Shown here: positions 50,739 through 58,515 of the stretch, piece by piece
Layout of the letters: each line of letters starts with the position of its first letter
Position numbering within the stretch: the stretch's first letter is position 1
Assembly (NCBI RefSeq): GCF_018332715.1
Contig: NZ_BOQP01000027.1
Location: 186,001-250,000 of the forward strand
Reading direction: 5' to 3'
DNA length: 64,000 bases
Origin: Winogradskya consettensis
GTDB lineage: Bacteria > Actinomycetota > Actinomycetes > Mycobacteriales > Micromonosporaceae
The notes under the pieces: generated by a model
Seen by the model: only the letters and a program-made list of their open reading frames with translations
Database searches by the model: none
What the model was told of the DNA's origin: nothing
Program-made: the position numbers and the translations under genes

Positions 50739-52042
50739 CCTTGCTGGTGATCAGCCCGGACTACGCCTCCCACCTGCTGCCGCTGGCGGCCCTCGCCACC
50801 GCGTGGCAGCGGGCCGGTGACCGGGTCGTGGTGGCGACCGGCCCGGCGACCGCGGCGCTGGCCGGTTCGTTCGGTTTCGAGCACACCGAGCTCTCGCTCG
50901 GCCGCGGCTCCAATCCGGGCGTGATCCGGGCCGAGCAGCAGCCGGCGGGTGAGGACGACGCGCTGCGCGGGTTCTTCGCGGCGACCTACCGCGGGATGGC
51001 CGAGACGTTGCGCTTCCAGGCCGAGGCACGCCGCAACGACCTGCTCTGGGAGCCGGTCGACCGGGCGCACGCGGTGCTGAAGGTGATCGAGCAGGTCCGG
51101 CCGGACCGGATCATCGTCGACCATCTCGCCTTCAGCGCGCGGCTCGCCCTTCAGTCGGCTGCCATCGCGTACGTCGACGTCGTGCTCGGTCATCCGTCGG
51201 CGCTGCCCGTCGGTGCCGAGGTCTACGGCTATCCGATAGCGTGGCCGGCCGCCTTCCACCCCGGGGAGGCCGAGCTCGCCGAGCTGCACCGGATCTGTGA
51301 AACCGTGCGTGACGGGTTCACCGACGAATGGAACGCCGCCCTGCACACCCTCGCGCCCGGTGCCACGCCCGTGACGGACGCGTTCACCGGACATGGCGAC
51401 CTGGTGCTCTACAACTACCCGGCGGCGCTGCACGACACGGCCCGTACGCAGCAGCTGCCGGTGCCGCACGCCTTTCTCGGGTCCGCGGCCCGCACGGAGA
51501 CGCCCACGGCGGACATACGCGCGTGGATGGACGCAGGCGACCGGCCGTACGTCTATGTCAGCTTCGGCAGTTTCCTGTCGGCCCGGGCGGACGTGCTGAG
51601 CACGGTCATCACCGCGCTGGGCCGCACGGGCCTGCGGGTGGCGCTGGCGACCGGGTCGGCCCAGGGCCTGCCGCCCACCCCGGCCGACTGGCTCGTCGCC
51701 ACCTACCTGCCGCAGACCGCGCTGCTGGCCGGGGCGGCGCTGGCCATCACCCACGCGGGCAACAACAGCGTCACCGAGGCCCTCACCGCGGGAGTGCCCA
51801 TGCTCGCGCTCCCGTTCTCCACCGATCAGTTCGCGGGCGCGGCAGCTGTCGAGGCCGCCGGGGTCGGCATCGCCCTGGACCCGAACGCCGCGACGGCACC
51901 CGAGATCGCCGGCGCGGTGGAGCAGGCGCTCGGCTGTGCACCGGCAGCCCGCGCGATCGGTGAGCGGCTGCGGGGTGACCCCGGGCCCGGCGTCGCGTAC
52001 ACCCTGGCTCAGAATCACCTGCCCGGCCACCCGCCGCGATGA
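50735..52042 (+). CDS. GT1 (UGT/MGT-like) glycosyltransferase
   Basis: 435 residues from ATG 50735, overlapping the upstream TGA. GT-B fold with N-lobe SPDYASHLLPLAALATAWQ and VDHLAFSARLALQSAAIAYVD, and C-lobe RPYVYVSFGSFL and the donor site ATYLPQTALLAGAALAITHAGNNSVTEAL, ending with LPFSTDQFAGAAAVEAAGVG. This is the MGT/UGT pattern of enzymes that glycosylate small molecules or lipids. Together with the preceding GT4 it probably builds a glycoside or glycolipid in two steps; the acceptor is unknown. Ends 88 nt before the sigma factor gene. Confidence 0.93.
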   Translation: MTLLVISPDYASHLLPLAALATAWQRAGDRVVVATGPATAALAGSFGFEHTELSLGRGSNPGVIRAEQQPAGEDDALRGFFAATYRGMAETLRFQAEARRNDLLWEPVDRAHAVLKVIEQVRPDRIIVDHLAFSARLALQSAAIAYVDVVLGHPSALPVGAEVYGYPIAWPAAFHPGEAELAELHRICETVRDGFTDEWNAALHTLAPGATPVTDAFTGHGDLVLYNYPAALHDTARTQQLPVPHAFLGSAARTETPTADIRAWMDAGDRPYVYVSFGSFLSARADVLSTVITALGRTGLRVALATGSAQGLPPTPADWLVATYLPQTALLAGAALAITHAGNNSVTEALTAGVPMLALPFSTDQFAGAAAVEAAGVGIALDPNAATAPEIAGAVEQALGCAPAARAIGERLRGDPGPGVAYTLAQNHLPGHPPR

Positions 52043-52130
52043 GATCTGCCGACACGTAATCCGGCTCTCCTGCATCCAGCGGGCCCCCGGGGAACGAACA
52101 ACGGAGGAACCAGGTGCGGAAGGGAGGTCG

Positions 52131-52709
52131 ATGAACTCCGACGACGAGCTGGCCGGGCAACTGCGGGACGGGGACGAGAAGGCACTGCGTGCTGCGTACG
52201 ACCTGTACGGCGCCGCGGTGCTCTACCTCGCACAGCGGCTGCTGGGCAACCGGGCCGACGCCGAGGACGTCACGCAGCTGACGTTCGTCGCGGCCTGGAC
52301 CGGGCGGGACACGTTCGACCCCGAGCGGGGGAGCATGCTCGGTTGGTTGCTCGGGATCGCCCGGCGCAAGGCCGTCGACCGGATGCGCTCGGCCGCACGC
52401 AGTGACCGGATCACGGAGACGGTTCGGGCCCAGCTGCCCCTGGCGGAGCCGCCCGAGACGCCCGACCGTATCGTCGACCGGCTGATCGTGGCGGACGAGC
52501 TAGGCCGGCTGCCGGAGGATCAGCGCCGCACCCTGCAACTGGCGTTCTTCGACGATCTGACCCATCCCCAGATAGCCGCTGTCACGGGGTTGCCCCTCGG
52601 GACGGTCAAGAGCCATATCCGGCGCGGAATGGCCAACCTGCGACGACGGTGGGAGGTGGACGGTGGAACATCTGGATCCCGATCGGCTGGTCCTTCTCGC
52701 GCTCTCTGA
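52131..52709 (+). CDS. ECF sigma factor, SigK-like
   Basis: 192 residues from ATG 52131, with GGGAGG 3 nt upstream. Region 2 (ALRAAYDLYGAAVLYLAQRL, NRADAEDVTQLTFVAAW, SMLGWLLGIARRKAVDRMR) and region 4 (LPEDQRRTLQLAFFDDLTHP, LPLGTVKSHIRRGMANLRR) are complete. It overlaps the anti-sigma gene by 47 nt, so both are made together. The closest functional model is the SigK-RskA system of mycobacteria, because the anti-sigma partner has an RskA domain and a fasciclin gene follows. It probably activates its own operon and the fasciclin gene. Confidence 0.92.
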   Translation: MNSDDELAGQLRDGDEKALRAAYDLYGAAVLYLAQRLLGNRADAEDVTQLTFVAAWTGRDTFDPERGSMLGWLLGIARRKAVDRMRSAARSDRITETVRAQLPLAEPPETPDRIVDRLIVADELGRLPEDQRRTLQLAFFDDLTHPQIAAVTGLPLGTVKSHIRRGMANLRRRWEVDGGTSGSRSAGPSRAL

Positions 52710-53391
52710 GGACAGCACCGAGCCGGACGAATCGATGCATCTCGCCGTGTGCCCTGGCTGCCGCAGCGACTTCGAGAGCCTGCACCATGTCGCGACCCTC
52801 GCCGCCGAGGGCCCGTCCCTGGGGGAGCAGTCCGCTGCGCCGGATCGGATATGGCAGGCGATCGAGTCCGAGATCGCGCAGCTGAACCGGCCCGTACGGG
52901 TGCCCGACCAGCCCGGCGACAACCGCGCGTTCCCGCCGGCGACCCGGCGACGGCCGCGACGACTGCTCGCGCCGGTGCTCGCGGCGGCCGCGGCGGCCGT
53001 GCTGGCGGTGGCGGGCACGCTGGCGGTGACCCGGACAGCGGATCGGCAACCACCCGACCACGTGGCCGCCCATGCCACGCTGAGCCCGCTGCCGGAGGTT
53101 CCACCCGCCGCGCACGGCTCCGCCACCGTGCTGACCGACGGCACCATCGAGATCGACACCCGCGATCTGCCGCTGACCACCGGCTTTCACGAGGTGTGGC
53201 TGATCGACCCGGCCGACACCACCAGGATGGTGGCGCTCGGCAATCTCTCCCAGGACCAGGACGCGCTGCTGCCGGTGCCGCCCGGCGTGGACCTGAACCG
53301 CTACCGGCTGGTCGACGTCTCCGACGAACCGCACGACGGCGACGCGGCCCACTCCGGGCACAGCCTGCTCCGCGGAACTCTGACGTCCTGA
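52663..53391 (+). CDS. RskA-like membrane anti-sigma factor
   Basis: 242 residues from GTG 52663, inside the end of the sigma gene. The N-terminal part has the zinc anti-sigma motif HLAVCPGC (His-x3-Cys-x2-Cys). One membrane segment follows (LLAPVLAAAAAAVLAVAGTLAV, about 105-126). The extracytoplasmic part (about 140-242) is an RskA domain: TLTDG-type strands, FHEVWLIDPADTTRMVALG, VPPGVDLNRYRLVDVSDEP, and AHSGHSLLRGTL. The design predicts regulated proteolysis from outside, with release of the sigma factor. Confidence 0.92.
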   Translation: MEHLDPDRLVLLALSEDSTEPDESMHLAVCPGCRSDFESLHHVATLAAEGPSLGEQSAAPDRIWQAIESEIAQLNRPVRVPDQPGDNRAFPPATRRRPRRLLAPVLAAAAAAVLAVAGTLAVTRTADRQPPDHVAAHATLSPLPEVPPAAHGSATVLTDGTIEIDTRDLPLTTGFHEVWLIDPADTTRMVALGNLSQDQDALLPVPPGVDLNRYRLVDVSDEPHDGDAAHSGHSLLRGTLTS

Positions 53392-53420
53392 GTGCATCCG
53401 CAGGGCCGGTCCCCGGCGAA

Positions 53421-53453
53421 GTACGGGGTGGTGGGGCTCCCTCCACCCCGTAC
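53421..53453 (+). terminator. 11-bp hairpin between anti-sigma and fasciclin genes
   Basis: Perfect arms GTACGGGGTGG (53421-53431) and CCACCCCGTAC (53443-53453), loop of 11 nt. It lies 30 nt after the anti-sigma stop and just before the GAGAGGA ribosome binding site of the fasciclin gene. It may end the sigma operon or act as a leader structure controlling the next gene. Confidence 0.5.
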
Positions 53454-53469
53454 CCGAGAGGAACGTCCT

Positions 53470-54111
53470 ATGAGGTTCACTCGCGCTGCCGCTGTTGTGG
53501 CCGCCGTCGTCGTCGCGGTGCCCCTGGCAGCCGGCCCGGCCGCCGCGACCGGTAAGTCCAAGCCGCTCGGCACCAGGTCGCTGGCCGCGGTGCTGACCGC
53601 CGACAAGAGCGGATTCGACCACAACGGCCGCGACTACGACATCCTGACAGCGGCGGTGCTCGCCGTGCTCAAGGCGAAGCCGGGCAGTCCCGTCGGCGTC
53701 CTGACCGACGGCACGACCGCGCTGACCGCCTTCCTGCCCAGCGACACGGCGTTCGAGCGGCTCGTCGCCGACATCCAGCACACCAAGCGCCTGCCGAGCG
53801 AGAAGGCCGCCTTCACCGCGGTGGCGGGCCTCGGCATCGACACCGTCGAGTCGGTGCTGCTCTACCACGTCGTCCCGGGCGCCACGATCAACCGCAAGGC
53901 GGCGCTCAAGGCCGACGGAGCCCGCCTGACCACCGCCGCCGGTTCCACCGTCAAGGTGGACGTCTACGGATACTGGCGCAAGAGCGTCAAGCTGATCGAC
54001 GCCGACCGCAGCGATCGCGATCCCCGCGTCATCCGGTTCGACCTCAACAAGGGCAACCGGCAGATCGCTCACGGCATCGACCGGGTGCTGCGCCCGATCG
54101 ACCTGCCCTGA
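53470..54111 (+). CDS. Secreted fasciclin (FAS1) domain protein
   Basis: 213 residues from ATG 53470. Signal peptide (RAAAVVAAVVVAVPLAAGPAAA, about 1-27). A single FAS1 domain: SLAAVLTADKSGFDHNG, DILTAAVLAVL, TALTAFLPSDTAFERLV, and VESVLLYHVVPGATINRKAAL, GSTVKVDVY, ending in GIDRVLRPIDLP. It is longer in the first part than classical FAS1 domains, with an inserted GVLTDG strand. In Mycobacterium the FAS1 proteins MPT70/MPT83 are SigK targets next to sigK-rskA; this gene has the same position, so it is likely the main output of the sigma factor. Role in adhesion or envelope binding is inferred. Confidence 0.9.
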   Translation: MRFTRAAAVVAAVVVAVPLAAGPAAATGKSKPLGTRSLAAVLTADKSGFDHNGRDYDILTAAVLAVLKAKPGSPVGVLTDGTTALTAFLPSDTAFERLVADIQHTKRLPSEKAAFTAVAGLGIDTVESVLLYHVVPGATINRKAALKADGARLTTAAGSTVKVDVYGYWRKSVKLIDADRSDRDPRVIRFDLNKGNRQIAHGIDRVLRPIDLP

Positions 54112-54122
54112 TGTAGCGGGCA

Positions 54123-54165
54123 CCGCTGCGACGCGACGGCCGCCACCGCCGGCGCGTCGCAGCGG
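54123..54165 (+). terminator. Hairpin terminator after fasciclin gene
   Basis: Perfect 13-bp arms CCGCTGCGACGCG (54123-54135) and CGCGTCGCAGCGG (54153-54165), starting 12 nt after the stop. Confidence 0.75.
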
Positions 54166-54245
54166 CCGGGATCGATGGTGACGGAATCGGGGGGACACCT
54201 GTACCCTTCGCCGGGCTCCCGCAAACCCGGAAGGTTCCTCACGTC

Positions 54246-54764
54246 GTGCGCGCGTTGTTCGTGATCGCTGTAGCTGTGCTCGCAGGTTTCGTCCTCAGTC
54301 CCCTGATGCGCGCCGACGCCGGCTGCACGCCGGCACCCGCCGCATCGGCCTCATCCTCCGCTCTGGACGGCTGGAGCAAGGAGCAGATCGCCAACGCGCG
54401 GCTCATCGTCACCATCGGAGACGAGCGCGGTGTCCCCGTCGAGGGGCAGGTCATCGCGGTCGCCACCGCCCTGCAGGAGTCGAGCCTGCGCAATCTGCGC
54501 GGCGGTGACCGGGACTCCGTGGGGCTGTTCCAGCAGCGGGCCAGCCAGGGCTGGGGGACACCCCGGCAACTCGCCGACCCGGCGTACCAGACCCGGAAGT
54601 TCTACAACAAACTGCTCACTGTCGACGGATGGCAGGACATGCGGCTCACCGACGCCGCCCAGGCGGTCCAGATCTCCGGGCGCCCCGAGGCGTACGCGAA
54701 GCACGCCCCCGCCGCCACCCGGCTGGTCGAAGCACTGACCGTCCGGGCCGCCTGCGCGCACTGA
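54246..54764 (+). CDS. Exported lysozyme-like protein of actinobacteria
   Basis: 172 residues from GTG 54246. N-terminal membrane anchor or signal (LFVIAVAVLAGFVLSPL), then a compact helical domain: EQIANARLIVTIGDERGVP, IAVATALQESSLRNLRGGDR, DSVGLFQQRASQGWGTP, and DPAYQTRKFYNKLL. The Glu in LQESSL at the end of a helix is placed like the catalytic Glu of lytic transglycosylases, and QESSLRNL-x-GDRDSVGLFQQR is a pattern shared by many actinobacterial proteins often found attached to NlpC/P60 domains. Here it stands alone. Peptidoglycan cleavage is plausible but not shown. Confidence 0.7.
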   Translation: MRALFVIAVAVLAGFVLSPLMRADAGCTPAPAASASSSALDGWSKEQIANARLIVTIGDERGVPVEGQVIAVATALQESSLRNLRGGDRDSVGLFQQRASQGWGTPRQLADPAYQTRKFYNKLLTVDGWQDMRLTDAAQAVQISGRPEAYAKHAPAATRLVEALTVRAACAH

Positions 54765-54767
54765 CCT

Positions 54768-56057
54768 TCACCACGCGAAGCGTTCCCGGTGCAGCCTGCC
54801 GGGCGCGACCCCGGCCCGGCGGGTGGAGCGGACCACGGCGGCGGTCCAGGCGTCCGGGCCGCAGACGTAGACGTCGTGGCGGGTGATGTCCGGGGCCAGC
54901 TCGCGCAGGGCCTCGGTGCCGGTGTAGTCGGCGTATTCGAGGGGCAGCCAGGATCCGGGTGCGGCGCGGGGGCCGACGAGCGGGACCAGGCGTACGCCCC
55001 GGTGCTGGGCGAGCCACTCCAGCTCGTCGAGGAAGGCGACGTCGTGGGCGTACCGGGTGCGGTAGACCAGGGTGGCCGCTCCGTGGGCGTACGGCAGATC
55101 CCAGAGCAGGGCCAGCAGGGGAGTGACGCCGACCCCACAGCCGAGCATGGTCACCGGTCCGCCGCGATAGGTGGCGGCGGTCATCCGCCCGTACGCTCCC
55201 TCGATCAGCACCAGGGTGCCGGGTCGCAGCGCGGCTACCCGGGCGCTGCCGCTGCCGACGGTTTTCACGGTGATGCGCAGGCCCTCGCGCCGTGGCGGGC
55301 CGGACAGCGAGAACGGGTTGCCGCGCAGCACACCTTTGCCGTCCAGGAAACGCCAGACGAAGAAGTGCCCGGCCCGCGCCGGCAGTTGCTCCAGACGTCT
55401 GCCCCGCAGGTAGACCGAGACCAGGCCCGGGGCCTCCGGAGCGACGCGGTCGACCACCAGTTGGTGCCGCAGCGTCCGCCAGACGGGCACTCCCAGCCGG
55501 AAGGTGAGCATCGCGCCGGCCACCACGACGTAGACCGACCAGCCGGCGAACCGCGCCACCGGGTGCCGGAAGTCGCTGCCGAGCGCGATCTCGTGCGGCA
55601 CGGCGAGACCGACGCCGAGGTAGGCGTACAGATGCAGCAGGTGCCAGGCCTCATAACTCGTCCGCCGGCGCACCCACCGCACCGAGGTCACCACCACCAG
55701 GATCAGGGCGGCCAGGGCCGCAACGGCCAGGACCATGCTCGGGTACGCCAGGAGCGCCCACAACCGCACGAACGGGCGGCCGCCGAGTGCCAGGACCACA
55801 TGCGCGAGGAGCAGTGCGAACGAGGTGACGCCGGTCCAGCGGTGCCAGCGGGTGAGCGTGTCCTGTCCGTACGCCCGCTCGACCCAGGGGATACGGGCCA
55901 TCAGCAGCACCTGCAACAGCAGCAGGTCGGTGCCGGTGAGCCCGGCCAGCCGGCCCCACGCCGCACTCCCCGTGGGCGCGCCCTCCCGTCCGGCCAGCCA
56001 GAGCAGGACGACGGTGAGCAGGCTGAGAGCCGCCACCGATTTCGTGGTGATGCGCAA
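54768..56057 (-). CDS. Ferric-reductase-like flavocytochrome oxidoreductase
   Basis: 429 residues from TTG 56057. The frame is open to 56171, but a strong hairpin (56092-56124) and the 3' end of the DUF1996 gene fall in that extra part, so the start is placed after them; AGGGAT stands 7 nt upstream of the TTG. Six membrane segments with His pairs for heme (LTRWHRWTG, LLAHVVLA, AWHLLHLYA, VPHEIAL). The cytoplasmic half has an FAD site RGNPFSLSGPP, and NAD(P) motifs MLGCGVGVTPLLALLW and DVYVCGPDAW. Family function: electrons from NAD(P)H via FAD and heme across the membrane, to ferric iron or another acceptor. The nearby exported DyP peroxidase may be a redox partner by context only. Confidence 0.85.
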   Translation of the reverse strand: MRITTKSVAALSLLTVVLLWLAGREGAPTGSAAWGRLAGLTGTDLLLLQVLLMARIPWVERAYGQDTLTRWHRWTGVTSFALLLAHVVLALGGRPFVRLWALLAYPSMVLAVAALAALILVVVTSVRWVRRRTSYEAWHLLHLYAYLGVGLAVPHEIALGSDFRHPVARFAGWSVYVVVAGAMLTFRLGVPVWRTLRHQLVVDRVAPEAPGLVSVYLRGRRLEQLPARAGHFFVWRFLDGKGVLRGNPFSLSGPPRREGLRITVKTVGSGSARVAALRPGTLVLIEGAYGRMTAATYRGGPVTMLGCGVGVTPLLALLWDLPYAHGAATLVYRTRYAHDVAFLDELEWLAQHRGVRLVPLVGPRAAPGSWLPLEYADYTGTEALRELAPDITRHDVYVCGPDAWTAAVVRSTRRAGVAPGRLHRERFAW

Positions 56058-56091
56058 GCGGATCCCTGCTTGTCGGGTCTTGTCGAGGGAG

Positions 56092-56124
56092 CCGCAGGGC
56101 CTGCACAGCGAGCAGGCCCTGCGG
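56092..56124 (-). terminator. Terminator hairpin after DUF1996 gene
   Basis: Perfect 13-bp arms CCGCAGGGCCTGC (56092-56104) and GCAGGCCCTGCGG (56112-56124) around a 7-nt loop, 14 nt past the DUF1996 stop in its reading direction. Confidence 0.75.
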
Positions 56125-56137
56125 CGGGTGGGACGGT

Positions 56138-57268
56138 CTAGCCGCAGTGCCACAGCCATAGGCAGTGCCACGCCCGGGGCTTGGCGTGGTGCCGGACGGG
56201 CGGATTCGCGTTACCGGCCGGGGCCGGGGCCGGGGCTGTGGTCGTCGTCGTGGTCGCAGCGGGGGTCGTTGCCGCCGGTACCGTCGCCGGCTTAGCCGTG
56301 GTTGCGGTTGCTCCCGGAGTCACCGCCGAGCTGGTCACCGTGGTCGCGGGGGAGGCTGCGGGAGTCGTCGGGACCGGTTTGCCCGGGCTTCCCCCGGAAC
56401 CGGTGTTCTTCGCGGTGAAGTGACCGCACTTGCTGGTGTCCTTGGCGTTGAGGCAGTTGTCGGTGAGGGTCTGCAGCGTCTTCTGGTCCCAGGTGTTCCA
56501 GAAGTCGACGTGTACGGAGTAGACGTTGCCCGACGAGAAGGTGATGTCGCCGGTGTCGGGGCTGTCGAAGTCGTACGTGGCGTGGAACCCGATGTGTGGC
56601 AGGGCGTGCGGGAACCCCTTGGGGCAGTCGCCGCCGCTGGGGAACCGCATGTGCTCGATCGCGTTACCGGCCACCGTGATCCCGTCCCAGCAGGACGGGA
56701 AGTCCACCCGGAGCTGGATGCCGACGGAACCGGTGCAGTCCGTCGGAGGTTCGCGGCGGCTGTAGTCGATCTGGGAGTTGTTGTGGCACCCCCAGTAGAT
56801 CTTCCCGGGACCCTTGCGGGCCTCGTCAGCGGTGGTCGCGTTCTTGTCGCCCACGATCATCTTGAAGTCCGCCGGGAACGGCTCGACGGTGGCGGCGTTG
56901 TACGCGGTGGCGGTGTAGTAGACGACGGCGCCGTCCGGGTGCACCGCCTTGCCGTCGCGGTACAACGTCGGCGCCCAGTAGGCGCCGCGGTCGTTGTTCA
57001 CGCAGGTACTCGTCACACCGTCCATCGACTCGTACATCGAGTAGGCGTTCGTGGAGGCGTTCCCGAGGAAGTCGTGCAGATGAGAAGCCCCCGGCTGGCC
57101 GGGAAACACGATGGGGTCGTCCGGCGCCGAATGGCTGTAGGCACAGTCGATCTTCCAGAGCGAGCGGCCCTCCACGGCCTGAGCCGCGGTTCCGGTGACG
57201 CTGAACAGCGTGCCGGCGGCCACGGCACACGCCGCGAACCAGGCCAGCACCCGGGTTGTTCTCCGCAT
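56138..57268 (-). CDS. Secreted DUF1996 protein with Thr/Ala/Pro-rich tail
   Basis: 376 residues from ATG 57268, with GGAGGG 9 nt upstream; the frame is open another 105 codons without protein-like sequence. Signal peptide about 1-31 (VLAWFAACAVAAGTLFSVTG). DUF1996 domain (about 35-275): DCAYSHSAPDDPIVFPGQ, ASHLHDFLGN, YWAPTLYRDGK, DFKMIVGDK, YWGCHNNSQIDY, FPSCWDGITVAG, CPKGFPHALPHIGFHATYD and a final pair of Cys (DNCLNAKDTSKCG). About 75 residues of Thr/Ala/Pro linker follow, and the chain ends in a peculiar RHHAKPRAWHCLWLWHCG. DUF1996 proteins are common in fungi and actinomycetes, with no established activity; the conserved His and Asp suggest metal binding. The tail may bind a surface. 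Confidence 0.88.
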   Translation of the reverse strand: MRRTTRVLAWFAACAVAAGTLFSVTGTAAQAVEGRSLWKIDCAYSHSAPDDPIVFPGQPGASHLHDFLGNASTNAYSMYESMDGVTSTCVNNDRGAYWAPTLYRDGKAVHPDGAVVYYTATAYNAATVEPFPADFKMIVGDKNATTADEARKGPGKIYWGCHNNSQIDYSRREPPTDCTGSVGIQLRVDFPSCWDGITVAGNAIEHMRFPSGGDCPKGFPHALPHIGFHATYDFDSPDTGDITFSSGNVYSVHVDFWNTWDQKTLQTLTDNCLNAKDTSKCGHFTAKNTGSGGSPGKPVPTTPAASPATTVTSSAVTPGATATTAKPATVPAATTPAATTTTTTAPAPAPAGNANPPVRHHAKPRAWHCLWLWHCG

Positions 57269-57488
57269 GAAAAGAAACCCTCCTGGAAATTGCGCACACC
57301 GGTTGAGGGGTGGTGTTCCCCGGCCCCGGTGCCTGTCAGCATCAGGTCCGGGACCGAGCCGATCCGGTTGCCGCTGGGACGCGGATTTAATGGCGGCCAT
57401 CGAAACCGGCTGCCATCGCGCCTGGTAGGCGCCACATATCAATTTTCGGGGAGGGTGTGAATCACATCTATCCGGATGGATCGGCGGG

Positions 57489-57494
57489 TAGCCT
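57489..57494 (+). promoter_or_regulatory. -10 element TAGCCT of leaderless DyP promoter
   Basis: TAGCCT ends 7 nt before GTG 57502, which decides the start of the DyP gene over the GTG at 57457. Confidence 0.5.
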
Positions 57495-57501
57495 GCCCCG
57501 T

Positions 57502-58515
57502 GTGAACGACTGGTCCCGAGTGATGAATACGGCCCGGCCCCTCGGCCGCCGGGCTCTCCTGGCAGCGGTAACCGCCGCGACACTCCCCGTGTCTTTATCT
57601 TCTCGTGACGACCGTGGCATTCATCAGCCGGGAATCGTCAGTCCGCCGATGCCTTTTCTGGCCCTGGCCGGATTCGACCTGCGAAGCACCTCTGCTCAGG
57701 AGGCCCGGCGGTTGCTTCAGGGCTGGACGGCGAGCATCGGCAGGCTCGGCGACTCCCGGCGTACGGTCACCATCGGTTTCGGTCCCTCGATGTTCGACCG
57801 CGTGGCGGAGCTGGCCGATCGGCGTCCCGGGCCACTGCAACCCCTTCCGCCGTTCCCGGGTGAGGCGATCGACGACCGCGCCAGCCATGGCGACATCTGT
57901 GTGCAGGTGTGCGCCACCACTCCGGCGGCAGCGGCCGACGGTCTGCGTACCCTGCTGAACATCGCCCGCCCGCAGGCCGGATTACGCTGGCGCCAGTTTG
58001 GATACCGCGATCAGGACGGCACCGCCGATCCGCGTAACCCGTTCGGATTCCGCGACGGCACCGCCAATCTCGACCTCGCCGGGCGCGACCTGTGGGTGTC
58101 GGACGGGAACGGCTGGATGAACGGGGGCACCTATCTCGTCATGCGCCGGATCAGGCTGCTCCTGGACACCTGGGACCGCACGGCCCTGGCCGACCAGGAG
58201 GCGATGATCGGCCGGGCCAAGGGAAGCGGCGATCGCATCGGTGCGGGCCACGCCGGGTTGGCGGCGCCGGGCGGCAACAACGGGGCGACCATGCTGCGCC
58301 GCTCGTACTCCTATGACGGTGGGGTCGACGTCAACGGCCTGCAGGACTCCGGGCTGATCTTCCTGGCGTACCAGCGGGATCCGGGCCGGCAGTTCGTCCC
58401 CGTCCAGAGAAGACTGGCCGCCGGCGACCCGCTCAACGCCTTCAGCCAGCACGTCGCCAGTGGCGTATTCGCGTGTCCACCCGCCTCTTTCCTGGGCGAG
58501 GGGCTGCTGCTGTGA
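57502..58515 (+). CDS. DyP-type heme peroxidase, probably exported
   Basis: 337 residues from GTG 57502 (leaderless). The N-terminus LGRRALLAAVTAATLPV looks like a Tat signal. DyP features: PFLALAGFDLRSTSAQEA, the distal GFRDGTANLDL with the catalytic Asp and Gly-Asp-Gly signature, GTYLVMRRIRLLLDTWDR, and the heme-ligand region GAGHAGLAAPG followed by MLRRSYSYDGG and QDSGLIFLAYQRDP. Family function: H2O2-dependent oxidation of dyes, lignin-like compounds or protoporphyrin-related iron release (EfeB type). It stands alone without EfeU/EfeO. The stop overlaps the lipoprotein start (GTGA), so the two are coupled. Confidence 0.9.
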   Translation: MNDWSRVMNTARPLGRRALLAAVTAATLPVSLSSRDDRGIHQPGIVSPPMPFLALAGFDLRSTSAQEARRLLQGWTASIGRLGDSRRTVTIGFGPSMFDRVAELADRRPGPLQPLPPFPGEAIDDRASHGDICVQVCATTPAAAADGLRTLLNIARPQAGLRWRQFGYRDQDGTADPRNPFGFRDGTANLDLAGRDLWVSDGNGWMNGGTYLVMRRIRLLLDTWDRTALADQEAMIGRAKGSGDRIGAGHAGLAAPGGNNGATMLRRSYSYDGGVDVNGLQDSGLIFLAYQRDPGRQFVPVQRRLAAGDPLNAFSQHVASGVFACPPASFLGEGLLL

